From Coriobacteriia bacterium (GTDB lineage Bacteria; Actinomycetota; Coriobacteriia; Anaerosomatales; SLCP01): a stretch of 59,251 nucleotides of DNA. The position numbers were made by a program, and so were the translations under genes. The DNA is taken from assembly GCA_007121015.1 (NCBI GenBank), contig SKMN01000059.1, positions 1 to 59,251 of the forward strand. The letters run 5' to 3'. Shown here in pieces: positions 46,705 to 55,113 of the stretch. Position 1 is the first letter of the stretch. The number at the start of each line of letters is the position of its first letter. A model generated the notes under the pieces. It was not told the DNA's origin. It worked only from the letters and a program-made list of their open reading frames with translations, and searched no databases.

Positions 46705-49077
46705 CTATACCGCGTGGCGGCGCGCCCACGCTACGACCGCTTGGCCGAACGAAACCGAACCATCGTTCACCGGCAGCCTCTCGTGGGTGATCGGGGCGAG
46801 TCCCGCGCGCTCAAGCCCGCGCATCGCGCCCTCGAGCACGAAGCGGTTGAGGAACACGCCTCCCGACAGGGCCACATGGCGGATACCGGTCCGCTGCGAC
46901 GTTGAAGTGGCGAGCGAGACGATGCATGCCACGACGGCCCGGTGGAACCGTGCGGAGATCGTACTGGAGGAGATCCCGGCGGCTACGTCGTCGAGCACGG
47001 CGGCGATCACCGGAAGCGGGTCGGCGAGGAGTGCATCGCCGTGAACGAGGTCGAACGCGTAGGCGCCATCGGCGTCCGGGTCGAGCGCGGCTTCCAGCTC
47101 GATGGCCGCTTCGCCTTCGTAGGCCGCGTCGTCACGCACTCCAGTCAGTGCTGCGACCGTGTCGAAAAGACGTCCCATCGACGAGGTGAGAGGGGAGTTC
47201 ACGGAGCGCTCGACCATGCGGCGCACGACCGCCTGCTCTCCCTCGCGTAGCCGGGACAGAAGCGGTTCTGCACCGGGGTGGTCGCAGAGTGCGGGATCGA
47301 GACCGAGGAGGGTACCGAGCGCCATGCGCGCGGGACGGCGGATCGCCGCTGCGCCGCCAGGCATTGGTACCTCACGCAGGTGGCCGGCTCGCGTGAATTC
47401 CTCCCACGTCGCGACGAGTAGTTCCCCGCCCCAGATGCGGCCGTCGTTCCCGTACCCGGTCCCATCGAGCGCCACGCCGATGACCGGTTCGGCGATCCCG
47501 TGCTCTGCGGCGACGCCGGCGATATGGGCGTGGTGATGCTGGACACCTACCCTCGGCAGGTCGAGGGTCAGGGCGTACTTGGTGGTGAGGTACTCGGGAT
47601 GGAGGTCGTGGGCGACGAGTGCGGGTTCGATCCGGAAGAGACGTTCGTATAGGCCGAGGGTGTCGTGGAAGTGCTCGAGTGCGGCCGCGTTCTCCATGTC
47701 GCCGATGTGCTGGGAGACGAACGCCCGGTTACCGGCGAGCAGGGTGAACGTGTTCTTCTGCGCGGGCCCGACCGCGAGCACCGCCACGTCGCTCTCGAAG
47801 GGCACGGACAGCGGGTGGGGGGCGTAGCCGCGTGCTCGGCGGAGCGGCTGTGCCCGGTCTGCGACGAGGCGGACGACCGAGTCGTCGTAGCGCGAGCGGA
47901 TCTCGCGGTCGTGGAGGAGGAAGACGTCGGCAACGTCGGCGAGGCGGGAGAGTGCCTCGCGATCGTCGGTGGCGATCGGTTCGTCGGTGAGGTTGCCCGA
48001 AGTCATGACCAGGGGACCGTCCACCTCGGCGAGCAGCAGCTGGTGGAGGGGGGTATAGGGCAGCATGATTCCGATGTCGGGCAGGTCTCCAGCGACCGAG
48101 GGAGCGAGCGCAGGTGCCACGCTGCCGGTGGCCGTGCGTCTGCGCAAGAGCACGATCGGACGCACCGCGTTCGCGAGGAGCTCCTCCTCGGCATCGCTCA
48201 CTTCGGCGAGCGTTCGCGCAGCTGCCGCATCGCGCACCATCACTGCGAGCGGCTTGCCCCACCGGTGCTTGCGTTCGCGGAGCCGGGTGACCGCCGCTTC
48301 GTCGGTCGCGTCGCATGCAAGGTGGAAACCACCGAGCCCCTTGAGTGCTACGATCCCGCCGCGTGCGAGGGAGGTCGCGACTGCATCGATGATCGCGTCC
48401 GAGCGCTCGCGTTCGTTCGCGGCATCGCGGTGGGGTCGCGCGGCGGCCGTGTCCACGCCATGGGGCCAGCGCCACTCAGCGGGAGCATCGCTATCTTCGA
48501 GATAGAGTCGCGGGCCGCACACGAAGCAGGCGTCGGGCTGGGCGTGGAAGCGCCGGTCAGCCGGGTCCGAGTACTCGGCGTCACACTCCGGACACATCTC
48601 GAAGACCCGCATCGTCGTGGCGGGCCGATCGTAGGGGATGTCATCGATTATCGTGAACCTCGGCCCGCAGTTCGTGCAGTTGATGAAGGGGTATCGGAAA
48701 CGCCGGTCGTCCGAGTCGACGAGCTCGCGGGCGCATGCCTCGCAGGTGGCGATGTCGGGGGAGACAAGGGTCGCCGCACCCGCGAACGACTCCGATTCGC
48801 GGATCTCGAATCCCGTCAGCGGTTCGGGCTCGACCTCCTCGGCGACGAGCTCCTCGATGACCGCCATGGGCGGCGCTTCGTTGCGTACGGCTGTGAGGAA
48901 CCGGTCGACCGCGTCACGAGGACCCTGGACGAGGCAGTAGACGCCGTCCGAGGAGTTAAGCACCCAGCCGACCAAGCCGAGCCGCGTTGCGAGCGCATAG
49001 ACGTGCGGGCGGAAGCCGACGCCCTGCACTACGCCGCGTACGTGCAGGTGGACGGTGCTCGTGAGTGAAGGCACCAC
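46705..49077 (-). CDS. hypF: Carbamoyltransferase HypF
   Basis: The 790-residue enzyme makes carbamoyl-AMP and passes the carbamoyl group to HypE. Domains in order: acylphosphatase (about 5-95, VRGVVQGVGFRPHVY), a double zinc finger (CEACAREL, NCTNCGP, CPECDAEY, CFVCGP; about 110-190), a YrdC-like domain (about 210-395, LKGLGGFHLACDA) and a Kae1-like domain (about 410-790, HHAHIAGVAAEHG and VALDGTGYGNDG). Start is GTG. It heads hypF-C-D-E. hypA, hypB and hydrogenase structural genes are not in the window. Confidence 0.97.
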   Translation of the reverse strand: MVPSLTSTVHLHVRGVVQGVGFRPHVYALATRLGLVGWVLNSSDGVYCLVQGPRDAVDRFLTAVRNEAPPMAVIEELVAEEVEPEPLTGFEIRESESFAGAATLVSPDIATCEACARELVDSDDRRFRYPFINCTNCGPRFTIIDDIPYDRPATTMRVFEMCPECDAEYSDPADRRFHAQPDACFVCGPRLYLEDSDAPAEWRWPHGVDTAAARPHRDAANERERSDAIIDAVATSLARGGIVALKGLGGFHLACDATDEAAVTRLRERKHRWGKPLAVMVRDAAAARTLAEVSDAEEELLANAVRPIVLLRRRTATGSVAPALAPSVAGDLPDIGIMLPYTPLHQLLLAEVDGPLVMTSGNLTDEPIATDDREALSRLADVADVFLLHDREIRSRYDDSVVRLVADRAQPLRRARGYAPHPLSVPFESDVAVLAVGPAQKNTFTLLAGNRAFVSQHIGDMENAAALEHFHDTLGLYERLFRIEPALVAHDLHPEYLTTKYALTLDLPRVGVQHHHAHIAGVAAEHGIAEPVIGVALDGTGYGNDGRIWGGELLVATWEEFTRAGHLREVPMPGGAAAIRRPARMALGTLLGLDPALCDHPGAEPLLSRLREGEQAVVRRMVERSVNSPLTSSMGRLFDTVAALTGVRDDAAYEGEAAIELEAALDPDADGAYAFDLVHGDALLADPLPVIAAVLDDVAAGISSSTISARFHRAVVACIVSLATSTSQRTGIRHVALSGGVFLNRFVLEGAMRGLERAGLAPITHERLPVNDGSVSFGQAVVAWARRHAV

Positions 49078-49086
49078 AGCCCGCGC

Positions 49087-49746
49087 CTACGTCCGGTCGC
49101 AGAAGGGCACGGTGGGGTCGGAGGTGGCGACGAAGCGGTTGTTGAGGGAGACGAACAGCTCGTAGGCTTGGTCGAGTAGCTCCATCGCCGTATCGGCGTC
49201 ACTCGCTCCAAGCGTCTCCTGGGCGCCGCGGAACGGGGAGTCGTGGATGAACGCGTTGCGTGAGGCGCGCAGTCCTCGCCACCGGTACGGGAAATCGCGG
49301 TAGCCGAGTTCTGCGGCGGCATCCTCGAAGTCCTCCCCCGTGAGGTGCGGGAAAAGCCTGCCGATGCGGGCGCCGATGGCACGCTGGCCGTCGAGTACGA
49401 CCTCGCGCACGGTCACGTCCGCGCCACGCGCGGTGAGGATGCGGTCGATGATGTCTTCCAGGATGGACTCGAGGAACGTCTCGACGAGGATGACGACGAT
49501 CTCGTGTTCGCCGTCGGCGCGGTAGCCACGGATGCGGCCGTCGAGCCGGCGGAGCCGCTCGGGCGGGAAGGTGCGCCTCCCGTCACCGTGCGCTCCGCAC
49601 GAGGGGCACACGATCTCGTCGGCGCCGAAGCGCGGATCGGCTGTGAGCAGCCCGCACTGCGGGCACTCGAAGAAGGCCGGAGCCCTGCCGATCCGGAGAG
49701 GCTCGCCGGAGTGCGCGCCACGTGTGGATTTATCGGATCGCTTCAC
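49087..49746 (-). CDS. Zinc-ribbon protein with HEPN-like RNxxxH motif
   Basis: The 219-residue protein has an N-terminal zinc ribbon with two cysteine pairs, CPQC (28, 31) and CPSC (47, 50), then a mainly helical domain (about 80-210). That domain contains RNAFIH (Arg163, Asn164, His168), the R-N-x3-H pattern of HEPN ribonucleases and related domains, preceded by a helix and followed by a long C-terminal helix, as in that fold. No antitoxin-like partner is adjacent; its stop lies nine bases before the hypF start, so it may be the first gene of the hyp transcript. HEPN assignment rests on motif and layout only; function is unknown. Confidence 0.65.
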   Translation of the reverse strand: MKRSDKSTRGAHSGEPLRIGRAPAFFECPQCGLLTADPRFGADEIVCPSCGAHGDGRRTFPPERLRRLDGRIRGYRADGEHEIVVILVETFLESILEDIIDRILTARGADVTVREVVLDGQRAIGARIGRLFPHLTGEDFEDAAAELGYRDFPYRWRGLRASRNAFIHDSPFRGAQETLGASDADTAMELLDQAYELFVSLNNRFVATSDPTVPFCDRT

Positions 49747-49824
49747 GCGACGATTGTAGCAATCCTTTCGCCGACCTGGACATCGGCTCGTGGGGCGTGC
49801 GCGGCATGCTGATGCCGGGCCGGT

Positions 49825-50037
49825 TCAGACCCTCTCGACCGTGACGTCAGAGCTCCCGGCATCGGTCTCCATATCGCCGATCGCACTCGCCAACTTCGCC
49901 CGTGCCTCGCCGATAAGAACCGTCGCCTGTGCGACCGAGGCGCTCGCATCGGTCAGGTTCCCTTGATCGGCAAGGTGGTGGAGCTGCTCGAGCCACTTCT
50001 GGGCGAGGGCGACTGTCTCATCGGCCTGCGCGACCAT
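49825..50037 (-). CDS. Possible small helical protein
   Basis: The 70-residue product is predicted to be two amphipathic helices (about 1-60) with a short acidic tail; no family was recognised. ATG 50037 is preferred to the in-frame TTG at 50046 because GAAG precedes it, but the ribosome binding site is weak. It lies after trxA on the same strand, about 150 bases away. Coding status is likely but not certain. Confidence 0.5.
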   Translation of the reverse strand: MVAQADETVALAQKWLEQLHHLADQGNLTDASASVAQATVLIGEARAKLASAIGDMETDAGSSDVTVERV

Positions 50038-50186
50038 GAGCTTCAATTGGCCGAGGTGGATTCCGGAATCACAAATGGTGACCTACCGTCCCTTCGGTAC
50101 GGGCGACCATCGTCACCGCTGCATCCGTCGTGACGGGGTGGCCGCCGCAGCGACACATATCGTGAAGCGAGTGCTTGCAGGCAGGA

Positions 50187-50516
50187 TCAGCCGAGCCAGT
50201 CGGAGAGCTCCTCTACGAGCTTCTTCTTGGGCATCGCGCCGACGAGTTTCTTGGCGACCTCGCCGTTGTCGAACACGAGGAGCGTCGGAATCGACAGGAT
50301 CTCGTACTTGCCTGCCGTGGCCGGGTTCTCGTCGACGTTGAGCTTGCCGACGACGATCTTGTCCGAATACTCCTCGGCGATCTCCTTGAGCACGGGCTCC
50401 ATCATCCGACAGGGGCCGCACCACGGTGCCCAGAAATCGAGGACAACCGGCTTGGACGCATTGACGACATCGGTCTCGAAGCCGTCATCCGTGACCTGTA
50501 TCAGTGAGTCTCCCAT
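50187..50516 (-). CDS. trxA: Thioredoxin
   Basis: The 109-residue protein has the active site WAPWCGPCRMM (Cys33, Cys36), the cis-proline loop SIPTLLVF and normal thioredoxin length. It reduces protein disulfides using electrons from TrxB, encoded just upstream. ATG 50516 follows AAGGAG; the longer frame to 50606 overlaps trxB and was rejected. Confidence 0.97.
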   Translation of the reverse strand: MGDSLIQVTDDGFETDVVNASKPVVLDFWAPWCGPCRMMEPVLKEIAEEYSDKIVVGKLNVDENPATAGKYEILSIPTLLVFDNGEVAKKLVGAMPKKKLVEELSDWLG

Positions 50517-50547
50517 ACCCCTGTTCTCCTTTCGACAGTGCTCTTCT

Positions 50548-51486
50548 CTAGATAGAGCATACCTTTTCGTCGACGTAGCGTAGAGCTTCGAACGCTGCAG
50601 AGGCACCCTTTGCCGCTGCGGTGATGACCTGCTTGAGGTCCGAGTCGGTCACATCGCCTGCAGCATACAGCCCTGGCCACGACGTCCGGCCATCATGATC
50701 TATCTTGATGTACCCGTTATCGTCGAGATCGATGAGGTCGCGTGCGATATCGTTCATCGGATCGACGCCCACGAAGATGAAGACACCGTCGAGATCGAGG
50801 TGCTCGTCGGGCTGACCGTTCGTTGCCGCGAGACGTGCGCCAGTGACCTTCGCCCCGTCGCCCTCTATGCTCGAGAGGACCCGATTCCACTGGATCGTGA
50901 TCCGTTCGTTCTCGAAGCAGCGCTCCTGGATGCACTTCGTTGCGCGAAGCTCGTCACGGCGGTGGACGAGATGGACCTGCGACGCGAACTTGGTCAGGAA
51001 GAGGGCCTCCTCGACCGCCGCATCGCCGCCACCCACGACCGCGACCGTCTTGCCCTTGTAGAGCGCTCCATCACACGTCGCGCACCACGAGACGCCGCGC
51101 CCGGTATACTCGGCCTCGCCTGGTACGCCCAGCTTCTTGGGAACGGCACCCGTCGCGACGATGACGGCCCTCGCTAGGTACTCGTCGCCGTCGTCGGTGG
51201 CGACGACGAAGTCGAGGTCGTGCCCCCGGATCGAGACGACCGGCGTGAAGGAGGCGATCTCTGCCCCGAACGCCTCTGCCTGCGCGAGCATCAGGTCGCC
51301 GAGCTGCTGACCCGAGAGTCCTTCGGGGAAGCCAGGATAGTTCTCTATCCAGTCTGTGGTTATGATCTGGCCGCCGGGGACGCCCTGCTCGAACACGATC
51401 GTACTTGCTCGTGCACGGGCGGCGTAGAGCGCGGCGGTCAGTCCCGCCGGACCGGCTCCGATGATGGCGATGTCGATGGATCGCAT
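50548..51486 (-). CDS. trxB: Thioredoxin reductase
   Basis: The 312-residue flavoenzyme has the FAD loop IIGAGPAGLTAAL (about 8-20), the redox-active CATC (Cys135, Cys138), the NADPH loop VVGGGDAAVEEA and the C-terminal FAD motif GLYAAGDVTD. It reduces thioredoxin with NADPH. It starts just after the PIN-TPR gene (one base between) and precedes trxA. Confidence 0.97.
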   Translation of the reverse strand: MRSIDIAIIGAGPAGLTAALYAARARASTIVFEQGVPGGQIITTDWIENYPGFPEGLSGQQLGDLMLAQAEAFGAEIASFTPVVSIRGHDLDFVVATDDGDEYLARAVIVATGAVPKKLGVPGEAEYTGRGVSWCATCDGALYKGKTVAVVGGGDAAVEEALFLTKFASQVHLVHRRDELRATKCIQERCFENERITIQWNRVLSSIEGDGAKVTGARLAATNGQPDEHLDLDGVFIFVGVDPMNDIARDLIDLDDNGYIKIDHDGRTSWPGLYAAGDVTDSDLKQVITAAAKGASAAFEALRYVDEKVCSI

Positions 51487-51487
51487 G

Positions 51488-52606
51488 CTAGAAGGCCCCC
51501 CCTCCAGGAAGTGACTGTCCCTCCTCCTCGGCTTGTGATCTGACCTGCTCGAGCGCGGCGGCGGCTTCCCGGTTGATCGCCTGCATGCGCTCGTCCCCGG
51601 TCTCGGTCAGCTCGATGACCCGGGTGAACTGGCTGGCCGCCAGCTGGAGGTCTTGCTGGCCTCGCCAATAGAAGAGGCCGAGGTAGTAGTTCGCGAGGGC
51701 GTGATTGGGCTCCTGTTCGAGAACCCGACGAGTCTCGCTGATCGCCCGGTCGGTCTGTCCTCCCAGTCGGAACAGGGCTACCGCCATGTTCACGCGTACG
51801 TCGTTTGCGTCCGGTCGTACCTCGAGGTAGCGCTCGTAGTGCCGGATAGCAAGGCTTGCATACCGGACATCGCCGCTGTTCATGAGGAAGTCGAAGTAGA
51901 TGTTCGCAAGCGAGAGACGGGCATCGAGGTCCGCGTCGTTCTGCTCGAGCACCACGAGGTAGTCGAGGATGCGCTGCTGTGCCTGGGGCAACTGGTCGCG
52001 GAATTCCGTCGGTACCGTACCGATGGACGGGGCGCGGGCAGCCGGTCCCCACAGCGTCACGAAGACGATCGCCGCGAAGATGGCGAACGACGTGAACAAG
52101 ATGCCGAGAGGGATGCGGTACCGCTGGAACGGACGGATGATGTAGCGCTTCGCGAAACTGCCGTCGGGGCCGTCGGAGTGGCGCTGTACCTCAAGACCGA
52201 AGGTCTGTGCCTTGAGCAGCATGTTGAGATCGTTCGTCACCAGCTTGATGCCGTCAGGACATCCGGCCGCGCACAGCTGGTACGCGACCGCAAGAATCCG
52301 GTCGTCGGCGTTTCGGGTCGCAAGGCCTTCGGGAACCGCTGCATCGGGATCGAGGGGCACGACGCGCAGTGCGCCGCCGTCAGGGAGTTCGACACCCTCT
52401 ATGAGGCTGCCCTGCTCCGAGAGCTCGAAGAGTATCCGGCTCACTTCGCGTCCCCGGAAGCGCAACTCCGGATCGACGCGGGAGGTCTTGAGCTTGTCGA
52501 GTTCGCCGAGGACGGTCTCGGGTATGACGACGTCGGTCGACGGGAACTCAAGGAGCGCGTTCGGGTCGGCCAACAAGACGTTGGTGTCGAGTACTACCGT
52601 TTTCAT
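51488..52606 (-). CDS. PIN nuclease domain - transmembrane helix - TPR fusion protein
   Basis: The 372-residue protein has an N-terminal PIN domain (about 1-150) with the acidic cluster Asp7 (VVLDTNVLL), Glu35, Asp101/Asp102 (NADDRILA) and Asp126 (VTNDLNML). It resembles the PIN domain of PhoH/YlaK-type proteins. A transmembrane helix (about 166-186) and a C-terminal region of tetratricopeptide repeats (about 200-365, with YERYLEVRPDANDVRVNMA-type periodicity) follow. The RNase would be cytoplasmic and the TPRs outside. No antitoxin is adjacent, and this fusion is not one I recognise as characterised. It lies one base before trxB, so co-expression is likely. Confidence 0.82.
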   Translation of the reverse strand: MKTVVLDTNVLLADPNALLEFPSTDVVIPETVLGELDKLKTSRVDPELRFRGREVSRILFELSEQGSLIEGVELPDGGALRVVPLDPDAAVPEGLATRNADDRILAVAYQLCAAGCPDGIKLVTNDLNMLLKAQTFGLEVQRHSDGPDGSFAKRYIIRPFQRYRIPLGILFTSFAIFAAIVFVTLWGPAARAPSIGTVPTEFRDQLPQAQQRILDYLVVLEQNDADLDARLSLANIYFDFLMNSGDVRYASLAIRHYERYLEVRPDANDVRVNMAVALFRLGGQTDRAISETRRVLEQEPNHALANYYLGLFYWRGQQDLQLAASQFTRVIELTETGDERMQAINREAAAALEQVRSQAEEEGQSLPGGGAF

Positions 52607-52625
52607 CGATACATCATCTGCCTGC

Positions 52626-52982
52626 TCATCTCATGATCGCGGATTCGGCGTGCTGTAGCAGGTACGGCCGGTCCCGATCTCTACCTTCGATCAATACGGC
52701 GATATCGTTGAGGACCCAGGTTCCGTCGATCTCGATCTGACCCCAGACCTCGACCGAAGTCCCATCTTGGTCGTATGCGATGACCGTCACACCGTGAGGC
52801 TCCGCCGCGTCGATCGCGGCTCTCGCCGCTGTGTTGCGGTCGCTGTTCAGCTTCGCCGCACTCTCTGCTGCAATCCGCGTGCCTTCCACGAGTTGGCGTC
52901 TAAGGGCGACATACCTGCCGGCGTCGTGGAACGCTGTCGCCACGACCGCGAGCAGCATCGCTGCAACGATCACCTTCTTCAA
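52626..52982 (-). CDS. Small exported protein, TadE/pilin-like layout
   Basis: The 118-residue protein has an N-terminal hydrophobic anchor (about 4-18), then an Ala/Arg-rich helix (ALRRQLVEGTRIAAESAA) and a beta-rich end. This layout resembles TadE/TadG-type pseudopilins, but no cleavage motif is clear, so the family is tentative. The TTG start overlaps the stop of the upstream DUF6049-like gene (TTGA), indicating translational coupling. Confidence 0.6.
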   Translation of the reverse strand: MKKVIVAAMLLAVVATAFHDAGRYVALRRQLVEGTRIAAESAAKLNSDRNTAARAAIDAAEPHGVTVIAYDQDGTSVEVWGQIEIDGTWVLNDIAVLIEGRDRDRPYLLQHAESAIMR

Positions 52983-55003
52983 TGCGTCCCACCGGCCCCT
53001 CCGCCATCATCTACGCGTGAGGGCATCTTACCAGCATCGGCCTGTTGTCCGCGCCGCCTGATGTAATACAGCAGGGCGAGCAGGACCGCTACGACTCCAC
53101 CGATCATGACCAGGCGATCGAGGTAGGATGCGCGGACAGTAGCACTCGCCGAGTCGAGCAGTACTTCACCGGCCCACAACTCCACCGAAAGACCACTCGC
53201 GAGCGCCGACTGAAGGTCGACGGAGACGGTGTGGAAGTTGTCGTGGGTGTGCAAGGTGAGCCGTTCGGTGCCACCCCCGGCGACGCGGACCCCCTCGCCA
53301 TGCACCTTGAGGACCACCTCGAGATCCTTGCCCGACCCGTTCGAGATGCCGAGCGGCACGTCGCCACGCTGTCCGGGGAGTGTCACGTCGTTCGCGTCGA
53401 CCCGCACGAGGTCCAGATAGCTCCGCGCATGTCTCGTGGCCGACGATGCGAACGCGCGACCGCGCTCGGCCATGCTCCATCTGCCGTCCGGGCCGGCCCA
53501 CTTGCGACTCTGGGCGACAAGGGATGCATCGGTGATCGCACGGGCGTCGGGGTCGTTCGTCCCGGCGGCCGCTTCGAAGGCCTGCGCGAAGCGGCGCGCC
53601 TCGGCGACCTCTTCCCAGTAGTCGGCAGGTGCTCCTTCGTCACGCTCGAGCGGTGCCGTTCGTGCCCTTCCGAGAGGCGGTGCGCCGGCTGCCTCGGACG
53701 CGAGGACGCCGTCAGCCCAGGGGATGGACTGCAGGGCGCGGACCAGGTCGAGCACCGCTTCGACGTCGCAGGTGCGCCCGGGGCCGATGTCGCACACCGC
53801 TGCGACCGGGGTAGTGGGCGATTCGGACACGGCACGGCCGAACAGGTGCTCCACCGCTGCGGTCGTGTCTGCCGAGGCTATCCGGACCCCGAGGGCCGGG
53901 TCTGAGACGAGGGCGGTGACGCGAGAGTCGTCGATGGTCCACGGTCCCGGCGTGGCGGTCCCTTCCTCGGTCTCCAGCGTCCCAGGATCGTCGAGCAGTG
54001 CGAACGCTATGCCGTATTCGCCCATCACACCGAGAGCGGCCGCGTTCAGCGTAGGCGACGAGAGCGCGGTGCCGGCCGACGGTGAGGATTCTACGGTGGC
54101 GAGGTACGTGGATGTCGCTCGAGTGTAGTGGGCCCCGAGGTCGTGCAGGGACCGGGTCGCCGAGAGGCCCGCGATGTCGGGGTCGGCGTAGGGTACGTGC
54201 AGCAACTCGAGTCGCTCCGTGGCCAGGGCGTCGCGCAGCACGTCCAGGGTCTCGCGGTATCTCGCCGGGACCTCTTCCTCGATTGGGACCTCGGTGACGC
54301 CTCCGGGTCCGGCACGCTCGTATCCGCTCGAGATGCGTGCCCACTCCTCGAGTATCAACGGCGTGATGATGGCGGACACCCGGAGGTCTGGTTCGTCGAT
54401 GACCGCCCTGGCCAGGGCTTTGAGAGCGGCCCTGGTCTCATCGGAATCGGCCGGGTCCAAGACGAACCGCCCTTGGGGGTCGAACGACGGGATGTGGCCG
54501 AAGCGCAGCGCGAGGGCGACCGGCGTGACCGGCGGCCCGGGAGAGTGGACGAGCAGCATGCCGCGCACGGTCTGCTCGCGAGGCTCACCGACCTCCGTGC
54601 GGACACGTACTTCGTACGGATACGCGTCTGGTCGCAGTCCGAAGTCCGCGAGTTCACGGGTGAACGCGACCCCCACCGTGCTCGTCTCGACCTCGTTCCG
54701 GACCTCGGTGCGCTGGAAGAGGAGTTGCCCGCTCGGCCTCCGCAGCTGGAACCGGATCTCGAGGTACGGCGTGGGGTGGTCGATCCGCGCCTCGACCCCG
54801 ATCTCGAACGAGCCGTCCGAGGGAATCGAGTACGGTCCTGGATCCACGTCGACGTGTACGGTAGCGTCGGCGGGTACGCCGCGCGCCACGTGTGGACCCG
54901 GCGTCACGGACAGCAGGAGTGCCGCGCATACGAGCGCGAGGATCGCGGCACGCAGGCGGCGTATGTCGATGTGGAAGAAGTGGTCCACGGATCTCCGAAT
55001 CAT
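52979..55003 (-). CDS. Large secreted membrane-anchored protein, DUF6049-like
   Basis: The 674-residue protein has a signal peptide (about 14-42), a large extracellular region and a C-terminal transmembrane helix (about 635-655) with a short basic-then-glycine-rich tail. The N-terminal part is beta-rich ([22 protein letters not shown]); the middle has a hydrolase-like pattern. Size and layout match the actinobacterial DUF6049 family (mycobacterial Rv3909-like), which lies near trxB-trxA and the chromosome origin. Here trxB-trxA follow after two genes. Function is unknown; no strong Shine-Dalgarno is visible. Family assignment is by layout and context. Confidence 0.65.
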   Translation of the reverse strand: MIRRSVDHFFHIDIRRLRAAILALVCAALLLSVTPGPHVARGVPADATVHVDVDPGPYSIPSDGSFEIGVEARIDHPTPYLEIRFQLRRPSGQLLFQRTEVRNEVETSTVGVAFTRELADFGLRPDAYPYEVRVRTEVGEPREQTVRGMLLVHSPGPPVTPVALALRFGHIPSFDPQGRFVLDPADSDETRAALKALARAVIDEPDLRVSAIITPLILEEWARISSGYERAGPGGVTEVPIEEEVPARYRETLDVLRDALATERLELLHVPYADPDIAGLSATRSLHDLGAHYTRATSTYLATVESSPSAGTALSSPTLNAAALGVMGEYGIAFALLDDPGTLETEEGTATPGPWTIDDSRVTALVSDPALGVRIASADTTAAVEHLFGRAVSESPTTPVAAVCDIGPGRTCDVEAVLDLVRALQSIPWADGVLASEAAGAPPLGRARTAPLERDEGAPADYWEEVAEARRFAQAFEAAAGTNDPDARAITDASLVAQSRKWAGPDGRWSMAERGRAFASSATRHARSYLDLVRVDANDVTLPGQRGDVPLGISNGSGKDLEVVLKVHGEGVRVAGGGTERLTLHTHDNFHTVSVDLQSALASGLSVELWAGEVLLDSASATVRASYLDRLVMIGGVVAVLLALLYYIRRRGQQADAGKMPSRVDDGGGAGGTH

Positions 55004-55113
55004 GTACGTTCGTCGTGCTACGGGCGGGTCCTCGGCATGCCCGACGTGTACCGGCGAGGAAGTTGGGGCAGAATGATTATCGCACGGTAACGAGGGAAAG
55101 GAACCACGCCGAG

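Noticed and set aside
51488-52606. Ordinary VapC toxin of a toxin-antitoxin pair
   Set aside because: The PIN domain is fused to a membrane helix and TPRs, and no small antitoxin gene is adjacent.
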